Positions 30,829-39,397 of a stretch of 64,000 nucleotides of DNA are shown here, in pieces. Origin of the DNA: Ferruginibacter sp. (GTDB lineage Bacteria > Bacteroidota > Bacteroidia > Chitinophagales > Chitinophagaceae). Both the position numbers and the translations under genes were made by a program. Positions within the stretch are counted from its first letter, which is position 1, and each line of letters opens with the position of its first letter. The DNA is taken from the NCBI GenBank assembly GCA_014379625.1, contig JACMLJ010000052.1:62001-126000 (forward strand), in the 5' to 3' direction. Under the pieces are notes generated by a model. The model worked only from the letters and a program-made list of their open reading frames with translations. It searched no databases and was not told the origin of the DNA.

Positions 30829-31120
30829 AGTATTTACCCTATCCCCAAAAAGGTAAGGGATTTTTTTATATGGTGAATGAATATTTTTTCAACTTTTGTA
30901 TAAATTTATCTAACAACATTTTAGTTTTTATAACATTAGCGTATCAGCAAATCAGGTAATTAGGCGCTTGGGAAGAAAAAACTGACAACAGGTTTTCACT
31001 TTCTTGATTTAGCGCATTACATGGCCTTGAGTCATTTTCAAATTTTCTCATTTTCGCATTTGAATTTCAGGCACTTTCCTTTAGTTTTAATCGCTCCGAT
31101 TAATTTAACACCTTCCTCCC

Positions 31121-31465
31121 TTACTCCTGCTCTTTCAACTGTATGGATCTGAATTTTTCAAGAAACACTTTGGCAAATCTTTTCATATCATCACTTAGTT
31201 CCTGCTGTTGTGTTGCCCTTTTAAATGTATCTGCCATGGTCATCAGCATCTGGTAATAAAAATCAACCATTTCATCCATCATCATGTCTTTTGTCCAGAG
31301 ATCAATACGCATGGCAGTTTTATCTTCACCATCCCAAAATGCTATACACATGGCTTTAGCCTTTTGGGCCATATTGGCTGTGCTGTCCGAAGCAGTCCAG
31401 CTAATTTGTTCAGGTACTTTATTCGGGTCTAATAATACATCAATTTTTATGGTAGAATGATTCAT
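31121..31465 (-). CDS. gldC: Gliding motility-associated protein GldC
   Basis: 114 residues without a signal peptide. Residues 5-30 (TIKIDVLLDPNKVPEQISW) and the core FWDGEDKTAMRIDLWTKDMMMDEMVDFYYQ, then MADTFKRAT, match GldC. In Flavobacterium GldC is a cytoplasmic protein that increases gliding efficiency but is not essential for it. No other gld gene is adjacent, and GldC occurs in many non-gliding Bacteroidota, so it does not prove motility. Its leader holds an unusual 8-bp tandem repeat. Confidence 0.85.
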   Translation of the reverse strand: MNHSTIKIDVLLDPNKVPEQISWTASDSTANMAQKAKAMCIAFWDGEDKTAMRIDLWTKDMMMDEMVDFYYQMLMTMADTFKRATQQQELSDDMKRFAKVFLEKFRSIQLKEQE

Positions 31466-31473
31466 ATTTAATT

Positions 31474-31505
31474 AGCTGATTTGCTAATTAGCTGATTTGC
31501 TAATT
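31474..31505. repeat. Four 8-bp tandem units in the gldC leader
   Basis: AGCTGATT TGCTAATT AGCTGATT TGCTAATT: four perfectly phased octads (consensus NGCTRATT), equal to two copies of a 16-bp unit. They lie between the predicted gldC transcription start and its ATG. Related single copies are at 15236-15250 and, inverted, near 30943-30957. Confidence 0.8.
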
Positions 31506-31513
31506 TGTGAGCG

Positions 31514-31521
31514 CAAAGGTA
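31514..31521 (-). promoter_or_regulatory. -7 element of the gldC promoter
   Basis: On the minus strand TACCTTTG matches TAnnTTTG, about 50 bases before the gldC ATG. No TTTG is seen at -33. It would place the octad repeat inside the transcribed leader. Confidence 0.45.
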
Positions 31522-31606
31522 ATATCTTTATGATAGAAACAGGATTGAGCTGGTATCTTGAATTTTTAAAAGACAATATTTCCTGCTTTATCATTGACCA
31601 ATAAAA

Positions 31607-32734
31607 CTATAATTTACTGGTATCCATTGATGTTAAAATTGATTTCCACCATTGGTCGTCCATTTTATCCTTCCTGTTTTTTTGAACCAGCAGTTTACCG
31701 ATCCTGATCAGTTCGGTGCGTTTTGTTTCATCTTTAAACAACTGCATCATTTTATCCGCGATATTTTCAAAATCTGTCGGGTTGGCATGTAAAGCTGCAT
31801 CACCTGTTGTATCATTTAGTGCGCCTGTATCACTCGTGATAACAGGCACTTCACATTGCATGGCCGCTAAGACTGAAAAGGGCATGCCCTCATAGATTGG
31901 AACAGATACGAAAGCATAAGCAGCGGCAGTTATTTTCGCCCGGTCCTTTTTCGGCAGATCAGCTAAAATGTTTACTTCTTCCCGGTATTTATACCTTTTA
32001 AAATTTTCAATAAAAGGATCGTTTGTGGTAACCCCGTTGGTAATGATAACCAATTGCATATTGGTTTTTTGCCTTTTTTTGAAAAACGAAAAGGCTTTTA
32101 ATAAATTCACCAGGTTATTTCGGGGATGAATTTCTCCGGTGAATAAAAAATATTCCGTTCCTTCCGTATACCTTTCCCTGACGGTTTCTTTTTCTTTCCA
32201 GTTCAAAGGTTGATAATGGTCGTCCGCAATGAATGGAAAAATATTTATTTTCTCTCCATCAATTGGATAATGTTGTACAATTTCTTTTCTGATAAAATCA
32301 GAAGTTGTTACGATGGTATTTGCTTTTAAAAGGAAAGCAGGCATATTTTTTTTCAAATAATAAAGTTGCTTTCCTGAAAAAAAGGCAGGGAAATACAAGA
32401 AAGACAAATCGCTGATAAAAATGTGTTGCGGCAAATTGGTTCTTAAAGAACATACCCCTCCAGTATTGATAAGCACATCCGTCTTATATTTTCTCGCTAT
32501 ACCCGGCAAAGTATAATCAAGCCATATCCTCCACATCACTGGGTTGTTTGCCCACGGAGAAGAAATAACATGGATGATATTTTTCGCAGAAAACTCTTGC
32601 TCCTCCATAAGAGTGGGGGTGATAAAAATGAATTGATGTTCGGTGCAGGATACAGCGATTTGATAAAAATACGCGTAAAAAAAATCGTTACCGGCTGACT
32701 TTATAAAGCGGGTTGAATTGATGGCAATGGTCAT
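31607..32734 (-). CDS. Glycosyltransferase, GT4 family
   Basis: 375 residues with the GT-B fold. The C-terminal half contains FTGEIHPRNNLVNLLKAF, DLPKKDRAKITAAAYAFVSVPIYEGMPFSVLAAMQCEVPVITS and GDAALHANPTDFENIADKM, the retaining GT4 pattern with the EGMPFSVLAAM donor-binding segment. Cytoplasmic or membrane-associated; donor and acceptor are unknown. No other surface-glycan genes adjoin it. Confidence 0.88.
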   Translation of the reverse strand: MTIAINSTRFIKSAGNDFFYAYFYQIAVSCTEHQFIFITPTLMEEQEFSAKNIIHVISSPWANNPVMWRIWLDYTLPGIARKYKTDVLINTGGVCSLRTNLPQHIFISDLSFLYFPAFFSGKQLYYLKKNMPAFLLKANTIVTTSDFIRKEIVQHYPIDGEKINIFPFIADDHYQPLNWKEKETVRERYTEGTEYFLFTGEIHPRNNLVNLLKAFSFFKKRQKTNMQLVIITNGVTTNDPFIENFKRYKYREEVNILADLPKKDRAKITAAAYAFVSVPIYEGMPFSVLAAMQCEVPVITSDTGALNDTTGDAALHANPTDFENIADKMMQLFKDETKRTELIRIGKLLVQKNRKDKMDDQWWKSILTSMDTSKL

Positions 32735-32861
32735 TCAATCAGGATGATTTATTGAACTATTCTTGTAAAAGCAGAAACCTTTTTTTTCATTAAGAGAGCT
32801 AACAAGCAGGAAGGTATTGATTCGTGTAATTAGTTTTTATAATTTTTTTATAATTATAATT

Positions 32862-34145
32862 TTATTTAAGCACTTTCATTTTTACAGTTTCAATTTTTGT
32901 ATCGGTTACATTTAAAATATCAAACTGGTAATTGCCCACGGTAAAAGTTTCTTTTTGCTTGGGTATTTCATCGCGGTTTTGTATGATAAAGCCACTGAGG
33001 GTTTCTGTTTCCTCACTATCGGGAAACACCAGCTTATATTTTTCGGTAATATAATCCAGTTCCAGCCTGCCACTGAAAATAAATTCATTGGTGGCTAATT
33101 GTTTCTCCACAAATTCTTCGGGGGTATCATATTCATCTTTTATATCTCCAAATATTTCTTCCAACAGGTCCTCCATGGTTACAATTCCGGCGGTACCACC
33201 AAATTCATCCACCACCCATGCAATGCTTTTTCTTTCTTTACTAAATTTAGTCATTAAATCAGTAGCGCTCATACTTTCAGGTATGGTTGGTATGGGCAGT
33301 AGGATAGCCTGGATATCAGCGGGGTTTTTAAACAGGTCTAACTGGTGCACATAGCCTAAAATATTATCAATATTTTTTTCATATACCACCAGCTTACTCA
33401 ATTTGGTTTGTATAAACCTGTCTTTTACGGTTTCAATATTTGTCCTGATATCCACCCCGTCAATTTCCTTCCTGGGTATCAGGCACTCCCTTATTTTTTT
33501 TTCACTTAAGGAGAGGGCGTTTTCAAATAACTCCTTATTGATTTCCGTAGTGTCTTCTTCATCGTGGTTCTTACTTTGCTGAATAAAATGTTCCAGGTCT
33601 ATTTTGGTAAATACATCTTTTTTTTCATTCAGTTTTACATTAAAAATATATTTCAGGATCCATTCGGCAATATCTACAAATAAGGAAGCAATACCTGAAA
33701 AAGCGGCATAAAAAAATTGGGTAATATATGCTATAAAGCCACTGCTGAGAATGGTCTCATTTTTTGCCCTGAAATAAGCCTTAAAAACAAATTCGAAAAA
33801 AAGCAGGCAAAGGGTAGAAACAATTGTTTCGATAATCAGGTGCAAATAAGGATTGGTAATATGCCAGCTAAAGTTGCCAATCTGGTTATGCCATACTTTC
33901 GACATAAAGCTACTCCAGAATAAACCATATACCACCAGTATCACATTGAAGGCAATCAGGGAAGTACCTATAAACCTGGCCGGTTTATCAGCATAGTCGC
34001 CCCAGGTCTTCCCGCTGTAAGTGCCCTTTTTTTTTCTTAATTCGATCGATAATTTATTGGCAGAAACAAACGCCATTTCTACGCCCGATAAAAAACCAAT
34101 CAGGAGTAAAGAAATAAGTATTGCAAAAAGTGCTATCCAGTCCAT
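32862..34145 (-). CDS. CNNM/CBS/CorC-HlyC membrane protein
   Basis: 427 residues in the hemolysin C/CorC architecture. An N-terminal DUF21/CNNM region with four hydrophobic segments (about 5-22, 55-78, 100-122, 137-160; FLSGVEMAFVSANKLSIELRKKKG) is followed by two CBS modules (about 205-325; IPRKEIDGVDIRTN, IAWVVDEFGGTAGIVTMEDLLEEIFGDI) and a CorC_HlyC domain (345-427). Relatives are magnesium or cobalt transport proteins; the Bacteroidota gliding protein GldE belongs to the same family, so a GldE-like role is possible. It is upstream of a glycosyltransferase on the same strand. Confidence 0.88.
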   Translation of the reverse strand: MDWIALFAILISLLLIGFLSGVEMAFVSANKLSIELRKKKGTYSGKTWGDYADKPARFIGTSLIAFNVILVVYGLFWSSFMSKVWHNQIGNFSWHITNPYLHLIIETIVSTLCLLFFEFVFKAYFRAKNETILSSGFIAYITQFFYAAFSGIASLFVDIAEWILKYIFNVKLNEKKDVFTKIDLEHFIQQSKNHDEEDTTEINKELFENALSLSEKKIRECLIPRKEIDGVDIRTNIETVKDRFIQTKLSKLVVYEKNIDNILGYVHQLDLFKNPADIQAILLPIPTIPESMSATDLMTKFSKERKSIAWVVDEFGGTAGIVTMEDLLEEIFGDIKDEYDTPEEFVEKQLATNEFIFSGRLELDYITEKYKLVFPDSEETETLSGFIIQNRDEIPKQKETFTVGNYQFDILNVTDTKIETVKMKVLK

Positions 34146-34187
34146 TCAGTAAAAGTAATAAAGATCATTGATGTTTTTTGGGTAAAA

Positions 34188-34769
34188 TTAATGGCAATGG
34201 ATGAATTGGTTTATAATTACCACGGCTTCATTACAGGCTTTTTGAAGGTCATCGTTTACAATCAGTTTATCAAAATGTTCCTTAAAAGACAATTCATAAG
34301 TGGCTTTATTGATCCTGGCATCGAGCGATTCGGGGGTTTCCGTACCGCGACTTTCTAATCGTTTTTTTAATTCATCAACAGAAGGTGGCTCTATAAACAG
34401 GGTAATGCAGGATTCGGGGTATTGTTGTTTTACATGTATTGCCCCTTTAACATCAATATCAAGCACCGGAATTTTTTGATCCTGCCAGATACGATGTAAT
34501 TCAGATTTTAGTGTGCCATAATATTTGCCTTCATACACCATTTCCCATTCCACAAATTGGCCCTGTTGAATTTTTTGTTTAAAATCCGCTTCGCTGATAA
34601 AGTAGTAGTCCAGGCCGTTTTTTTCCATGCCTCTTGCCTTCCTGGTAGCTGCGGATATCGAAAAAGCCAGTTGGGCAAAGGTTTGCATCAGGTGTCGGGT
34701 GATAGAAGTTTTGCCAGATCCGGAGGGGGCGGTGATGATGATAATTTTATTTTGCGGAAACATGTGCAA
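34188..34769 (-). CDS. gmk: Guanylate kinase
   Basis: Converts GMP to GDP. 193 residues with P-loop IITAPSGSGKTS, the GMP-binding region SAATRKARGMEKNGLDYYFIS and VEWEMVYEGKYYGT. An ATG at residue 3 is an alternative start. An array of 7-bp repeats ends 53 bases upstream of the start codon. It is followed closely by the CorC-like gene. Confidence 0.95.
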   Translation of the reverse strand: MHMFPQNKIIIITAPSGSGKTSITRHLMQTFAQLAFSISAATRKARGMEKNGLDYYFISEADFKQKIQQGQFVEWEMVYEGKYYGTLKSELHRIWQDQKIPVLDIDVKGAIHVKQQYPESCITLFIEPPSVDELKKRLESRGTETPESLDARINKATYELSFKEHFDKLIVNDDLQKACNEAVVIINQFIHCH

Positions 34770-35092
34770 AGAAAAGAAAGAAAAGTCAAAAGATGTTCAA
34801 TAGATGGTTTAAGGTTTGTAATTGATGGTTGGTCGTTGGTGGTTGATGGTTGATGGTTGGTGGTTGGTCGTTGATGGTTGGTCGTTGGGGGTTGAGCGTT
34901 GGTGGTTGAAGTTAGAATGTTATAGTTCCGATTAATGTATAAAAATTATATACCAGGCAACGTATCGGGTAATTTTTAAAATTAGCATCAACGCGGTAAC
35001 TAAAATCATTCCAATTCACAAACAGTGTTTAATTTTCCGGCCCGGGTGAGCTATGCCGCTTAGTTTCAAAAAGGGTTAGCGGGTTAAATGCA
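34770..35092. other. 323-base non-coding gap between murA and gmk
   Basis: No gene is visible. It contains the 7-bp tandem array (34822-34905) and a following AT-rich stretch with no recognisable RNA gene. The gap must hold the murA 3' end and any gmk promoter. Confidence 0.7.
34822..34905. repeat. Twelve-copy 7-bp tandem array upstream of gmk
   Basis: Twelve consecutive heptads fit TTGRNNG without a slip. The variants are TTGATGG, TTGGTCG, TTGGTGG, TTGGGGG and TTGAGCG. Degenerate units extend a little on both sides. In the sense of gmk the units read CCATCAA, CGACCAA and CCACCAA. The variants are mixed rather than blocked, so it is an old or selected array and not a freshly expanded microsatellite. 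Confidence 0.9.
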
Positions 35093-36421
35093 TCAGGACG
35101 CCTCCTGGGGGGCAGGGCGGCTAATCCTTTTTATATCTGCGCCAAGATACTGTAACCGGGTGTCGATATTTTGATAGCCCCTGTCAATCTGTTCAATATT
35201 TTGAATAATGCTTTTTCCCTCAGCGCTCAACGCTGCAATAAGCAGGGCCACGCCTGCGCGTATATCCGGACTGCTCATCGTTATACCCCTTAATTTTTGT
35301 TCCCTTTCCAAACCAATTACTACTGCGCGGTGCGGATCACATAAGATGATCTGTGCGCCCATATCAATCAGTTTGTCTACAAAAAACAAGCGGCTTTCAA
35401 ACATTTTCTGGTGTATGAGTACACTCCCTTTTGCCTGTATGGCGGTTACTAAAACGATGCTTAGCAGGTCCGGCGTAAAGCCCGGCCAGGGATGATCATA
35501 AATAGTAAGCACACCTCCATCCATGTATTTTTGAATTTCATATAATTCCTGTGCCGGTATATGGATATCATCTCCCGGGAAATCCATTTGTATGCCCAGT
35601 TGTTGAAATCTTTCCGGTATAACGCCTAAGTGTTGTACCCCTGCGTTTTTAATAGTAATATCACTTTGGGTCATGGCCGCCAGTCCGATAAAACTGCCTA
35701 CTTCAATCATATCCGGCAAAATGCGATGGGCAGTTCCACCCAAATAATCAACGCCTTCAACAACAAGCAAATTGCTTCCAATGCCACTGATTTTCGCCCC
35801 CATTCGGTTGAGCATTTTACAAAGTTGCTGCAGGTATGGTTCGCAGGCTGCATTATAAATAGTAGTGGTACCCGAAGCCATTACTGAAGCCATTAATATA
35901 TTCGCGGTGCCAGTTACACTTGGTTCATCCAATAAGATATTTGTTCCTTTCAGTTCTTTTGCTGACAAATAAAAAAAGCCTTTTGGATTGTATTGAAAAG
36001 AGGAGCCTAATTTTTCAAAACCTATGATATGGGTATCTAATCTCCTGCGGCCAATTTTATCGCCCCCGGGTTTTGGGATATATGCTTTTTTAAAACGCGA
36101 CAACATAGGTCCGGCAAGCATTACAGACCCACGCAGCTTACCGCTTTTTTTGTGGAAATCCTCACTGCTTAAATAATCAACATCCACATCATCTGCCTGG
36201 AAAGTACAACTGTTTCTGCCCGTTCTGTCAATTTTCACTTTCATTTCCGCCAATAATTCTATCAGCAGGTTTACATCTATAATGTCGGGAATATTATCAA
36301 TGTAAACCTTCTCCGAAGTAAGCAGGACTGCGGAAATAATTTGTAATGTTTCGTTCTTGGCCCCCTGCGGTATAATTTCACCGGAAAGTCTTTTTCCTCC
36401 GGTAACTTCAAATGAACTCAT
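35093..36421 (-). CDS. murA: UDP-N-acetylglucosamine 1-carboxyvinyltransferase, Asp-type active site
   Basis: First committed enzyme of peptidoglycan synthesis: adds enolpyruvate from PEP to UDP-GlcNAc. 442 residues with the two-lobed EPSP-synthase fold; KNE of GAKNETLQ near Lys22, LRGSVMLAGPML and the loop KPGGDKIGRRRLDTH are visible. In most bacteria that loop has Cys (Cys115 in E. coli); here position 121 is Asp, a change known to give intrinsic fosfomycin resistance in Mycobacterium and Chlamydia enzymes. Other active-site motifs (RGYQNIDTRL at the end) are present. It follows the DUF4290 gene on the same strand, a conserved Bacteroidota pairing. Confidence 0.95.
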   Translation of the reverse strand: MSSFEVTGGKRLSGEIIPQGAKNETLQIISAVLLTSEKVYIDNIPDIIDVNLLIELLAEMKVKIDRTGRNSCTFQADDVDVDYLSSEDFHKKSGKLRGSVMLAGPMLSRFKKAYIPKPGGDKIGRRRLDTHIIGFEKLGSSFQYNPKGFFYLSAKELKGTNILLDEPSVTGTANILMASVMASGTTTIYNAACEPYLQQLCKMLNRMGAKISGIGSNLLVVEGVDYLGGTAHRILPDMIEVGSFIGLAAMTQSDITIKNAGVQHLGVIPERFQQLGIQMDFPGDDIHIPAQELYEIQKYMDGGVLTIYDHPWPGFTPDLLSIVLVTAIQAKGSVLIHQKMFESRLFFVDKLIDMGAQIILCDPHRAVVIGLEREQKLRGITMSSPDIRAGVALLIAALSAEGKSIIQNIEQIDRGYQNIDTRLQYLGADIKRISRPAPQEAS

Positions 36422-36452
36422 CCTCGACGATAAATTTTAAATGATGGGTTAT

Positions 36453-36490
36453 AAAAAATAAAGCCCCAACGTTTGCCAACAGTCAGGGCT
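36453..36490 (-). terminator. Hairpin between the DUF4290 gene and murA
   Basis: On the minus strand AGCCC (36490-36486) pairs with GGGCT (36466-36462), with an inner GTT/AAC pairing, and is followed by TTATTTTTTAT. It lies after the DUF4290 stop and ends 31 bases before the murA ATG, so it can terminate or attenuate. Confidence 0.5.
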
Positions 36491-36562
36491 CATGCCTTAA
36501 ATTTTGTATTTCAAAAACAATCAGTCAACTGGCTTTCGCCAGGCTGCTCCATTGTTTAACGA

Positions 36563-37327
36563 TCAATATCGTTTTTTAAAATTCCGGTTATTATTGGTTC
36601 TGTTGTCGGCGCTACCGCCACCCGTTCTGTTATCACGTCCACTGCTGCCAATACCTCCACGGTTATCACGCTGTCCGCCGCCACTACTGCGGTTATCTCT
36701 TCCCCCGGCATTATTTCTTGCGCCAAAGTTTTTTCTATAACCGCCGGCAGTACCGCTTCTGTAATCATCCCGGTCGGTGCGGTTATCAGTCCTGTGTTTT
36801 ACAAACGGCCGGTTATTAAATTCCAACTGGCCATCGGTCATGCTTTGTAATTCGGTCTGGATATTATCGTCATGCACCAGTTCTTTGTGCCAGTTGCTGT
36901 AAGTAAGCTTCATATAATAAGCGATGGCGTTGGCAAATCCCTGGCGCTTTTCGGGGTTTTCTTCTTTCAGCGCTTTGTTGATAACTACTTCAATATTTTT
37001 TCCTAAATGATTGAATTTAGGATATTTTTTTGGATAACCCAAAGGCTCAGGCTTAGCTTTTAGTGTCTCCCGTGTTGGAATGGGGTAGGGGCTATCCACA
37101 TCCAGTGTAAAGTTACTGATCAGGAATAGATGATCCCATAATTTATGACGGAAATCTTCCACATTTTTTAAATGCGGGTTTAAAAAACCCATCAATTCAA
37201 TAAGTGACATTGCATTTCGCTGGCGCTTTTCTTTGTCTTCAATACTCAACAGGTATTCCACCATTTTTTGTATATGGCGACCATATTCTCTCATCGTTAA
37301 ATGATTGCGTGTGGTATTGTACTCCAT
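36563..37327 (-). CDS. DUF4290 protein with Arg/Gly/Asn-rich disordered tail
   Basis: 254 residues from the preferred ATG, which starts with MEYNTTRNHLTMREYGRHIQ, the usual DUF4290 N-terminus; upstream ATGs up to 37381 give no match. The folded part (1-175) includes NAMSLIELMGFLNPHLKN and HKLWDHLFLISNFTLD. From about 195 the protein is composed of repeats such as RDNR, GGG and RTGGGSADNR, an RGG-like low-complexity tail ending NNNRNFKKRY. DUF4290 is a Bacteroidota family of unknown function, often next to murA as here. The tail suggests RNA or nucleic-acid binding, which is inference. Confidence 0.85.
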   Translation of the reverse strand: MEYNTTRNHLTMREYGRHIQKMVEYLLSIEDKEKRQRNAMSLIELMGFLNPHLKNVEDFRHKLWDHLFLISNFTLDVDSPYPIPTRETLKAKPEPLGYPKKYPKFNHLGKNIEVVINKALKEENPEKRQGFANAIAYYMKLTYSNWHKELVHDDNIQTELQSMTDGQLEFNNRPFVKHRTDNRTDRDDYRSGTAGGYRKNFGARNNAGGRDNRSSGGGQRDNRGGIGSSGRDNRTGGGSADNRTNNNRNFKKRY

Positions 37328-37559
37328 ATTCTCTACGTTCATCATATAAGCAAATGTACTAAAAAGCATTATACGCAACAACTTTAACGGCTATTCAAAT
37401 TAAATTAAAATTGCTGCAAAATTGGCCGGATTTGAGCTGGAGGAGTTTAATAATGAGCAGGAATTGCCCCTGGTTATCCATTAAAGTCGGCCAGGTTGAG
37501 TAGAGACAAACCCCCGAAGGATGTAAACCCGGACGGGCATCTTCAGACTGCCTAAGCGC

Positions 37560-37940
37560 TTAAATGTATTTTTTCCTGCAGATAGTAAAGGCGGTAAAAG
37601 CTCCAAGACTATCCGCTAACCAATCCAACAGGTCAAAGCTTCGGCCGGATACACAGTATTTTTGAATAAATTCAGTGGTTAAACCCCAAATGGAAGTGGC
37701 AATTGCAATCCTGATAAAGTATTGCAGTTTTTCCCTATCCTCCAATGGCGACAGGGCAAAGGGTAACATGAAGAGCAATGCCAGCAAACCAAATATCCCT
37801 GCATGCACCCACTTATCAAAATAAATTTTATCGAACCAGTTATTTGAAGGAATGTCCTTACCGGGCAGGCACAATAGCACCAACACAACAAAAAACCAGG
37901 CAATGCCTGGCGCAAACCTAGTAATGTTAATATGCATCAT
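37560..37940 (-). CDS. VanZ-family membrane protein
   Basis: 126 residues with four hydrophobic helices and the VanZ pattern DKWVHAGIFGLLALLF and TEFIQKYCVSGRSFDLLDWLADSLG. VanZ was named for low-level teicoplanin resistance; most chromosomal copies have unknown roles. It follows gcvH directly on the same strand, as in many Bacteroidota. Confidence 0.88.
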   Translation of the reverse strand: MMHINITRFAPGIAWFFVVLVLLCLPGKDIPSNNWFDKIYFDKWVHAGIFGLLALLFMLPFALSPLEDREKLQYFIRIAIATSIWGLTTEFIQKYCVSGRSFDLLDWLADSLGAFTAFTICRKKYI

Positions 37941-38016
37941 AAACCTCGAAGTTTAATAATTCCATCGCCTTCCGGATGAAAAACTGCTTTTTTTTGCAGG
38001 TAATTGTTAAGGATAA

Positions 38017-38394
38017 TTATCCAACGAGTGCAGTATAGGCTTCAGCAGTCATCAGTTTTTCTATATCGGAAACATTGTCTACGGTCATTTTTATCATCCA
38101 GCCTGCGCCGTAAGGATCTGTATTTACCAGTTCCGGTTGCGCCTCCAGTGCCGGGTTCACTTCAGTAATGGTGCCGGGCAAGGGTAAAAAAAGATCGCTC
38201 ACGGTTTTTACAGCTTCCACCGTACCAAATACTTCTTCTGCACCCATTGCTTTTCCCTGTGCAGATATATCCACATATACAATATCGCCTAATTCGCCCT
38301 GTGCAAAATCGGTAATGCCCACTGTAGCGATATTGCCCTCTAAAGACACCCATTCATGATCTTTTGTATAGCGAAGGTTTTCTGGGTAATTCAT
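38017..38394 (-). CDS. gcvH: Glycine cleavage system H protein
   Basis: 125-residue lipoyl carrier that shuttles the aminomethyl group between the P, T and L proteins of glycine cleavage. The lipoylated Lys63 lies in [13 protein letters not shown]; the opening [25 protein letters not shown] is typical. The P, T and L genes are not in the window, which is normal in this phylum. Confidence 0.95.
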   Translation of the reverse strand: MNYPENLRYTKDHEWVSLEGNIATVGITDFAQGELGDIVYVDISAQGKAMGAEEVFGTVEAVKTVSDLFLPLPGTITEVNPALEAQPELVNTDPYGAGWMIKMTVDNVSDIEKLMTAEAYTALVG

Positions 38395-38549
38395 ACAATT
38401 AAAATTTATATTTTTTAAGTAAAGGGATTGATCTTTATTTCTTATTATATTTATTAAAGTTGTTGCAAATTAAATCATTTTTGTTCGCCGGATGAATGAA
38501 TTATTTAACGGGCAGGCATACATTTCTGGTGTCGGTGATAACTAAAGAC

Positions 38550-38570
38550 TGGATTGTGGACTGTGAATTG
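38550..38570. repeat. Three phased 7-bp units upstream of gcvH
   Basis: TGGATTG TGGACTG TGAATTG are three in-phase heptads (TGRAYTG-like). In the sense of gcvH they read CAATTCA CAGTCCA CAATCCA, A/C-rich like the array before gmk. Confidence 0.55.
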
Positions 38571-38647
38571 TTTCATATTGCAGCATTCACAGTTGATCGT
38601 TAACCCACAAACCAATCCGGCACTTTGCAATTAAACATCGCATAGTT

Positions 38648-39397
38648 TTATTTCATTACTTCCATTTTCATATGAATATCTGTCACAGACCGGTCGAAAT
38701 TGCCCTTTTTTGACTGGGCAATCTGGTCCACCACTTCAATACCTGTTTCTACTTCACCAAATACCGTGTAGTTCATATCGAGGAGCGGTGTTCCCCCGAG
38801 CATCTTGTAAGTCATGCGTTTTGCCGGGGAAAAATAAATGCCTCTTTGCATTTGGATCATATTCAATTCGTCTTCACCATATTTTTTTCCCTGCACGATA
38901 TAAAACTGGCAACCACTGCTTGCCTTCTCGGGATTATTATTCCTCGCCGCCGCAAGCGCTCCTTTTTTATGGTATAAGGTAGAATCAAATTCTGCCGGGA
39001 TGGTATAACCCACATCTCCCTTTCCCAGCATAATATCCGGAAGCGCATGCTTACTTTCCGGATCACCTCCCTGAATCATAAACCCGGCGATGATCCGGTG
39101 AAATATTAAACTATCGTAAAAATGATCATTTACCAGCTTAATAAAATTATCCCTGTGAAGGGGCGTTTTATCAGACAGCCTCACCACTATTTCACCCAGG
39201 TCTGTGGTTATTTTTACCCTTACACCGGATGGTTTTACGGGCAGTTTGATAACAGGGGCAACTGGCTTTTGCTTTTGCTTTACAGGGGCCGAAGCTGTTT
39301 TTTTTACTACTTTTTTCTTAACCTGGGCATGGCAAAGGGTCACGGTGAATATTACCAGGAAACTGAGGGTAAGTCTGAAAAAAATACGCATATACAT
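38648..39397 (-). CDS. Secreted cyclophilin-type peptidyl-prolyl isomerase
   Basis: Accelerates cis-trans proline isomerisation, probably in the periplasm. The frame is 249 residues from the ATG that shares a base with the upstream stop (TGATG); an ATG two codons later is an alternative. Signal peptide MRIFFRLTLSFLVIFTVTLCHAQ, then a Lys/Pro-rich linker (about 25-55), then the cyclophilin domain with HRIIAGFMIQGGDP, LAAARNNNPEKASSGCQFYIVQG and YTVFGEVETGIEVVDQIA. The QF in SGCQFYI and the FMIQGGD core are the usual active-site segments. Confidence 0.92.
   Translation of the reverse strand: MYMRIFFRLTLSFLVIFTVTLCHAQVKKKVVKKTASAPVKQKQKPVAPVIKLPVKPSGVRVKITTDLGEIVVRLSDKTPLHRDNFIKLVNDHFYDSLIFHRIIAGFMIQGGDPESKHALPDIMLGKGDVGYTIPAEFDSTLYHKKGALAAARNNNPEKASSGCQFYIVQGKKYGEDELNMIQMQRGIYFSPAKRMTYKMLGGTPLLDMNYTVFGEVETGIEVVDQIAQSKKGNFDRSVTDIHMKMEVMK

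Noticed and set aside
30380..30856. 158-codon plus-strand open frame opposite the yqeY gene
   Set aside because: Antisense shadow of a clear GatB/YqeY protein, with low-complexity Ser/Ile/Phe composition.
34822..34905. CRISPR array
   Set aside because: Units are 7 bp with no unique spacers, and there are no cas genes.
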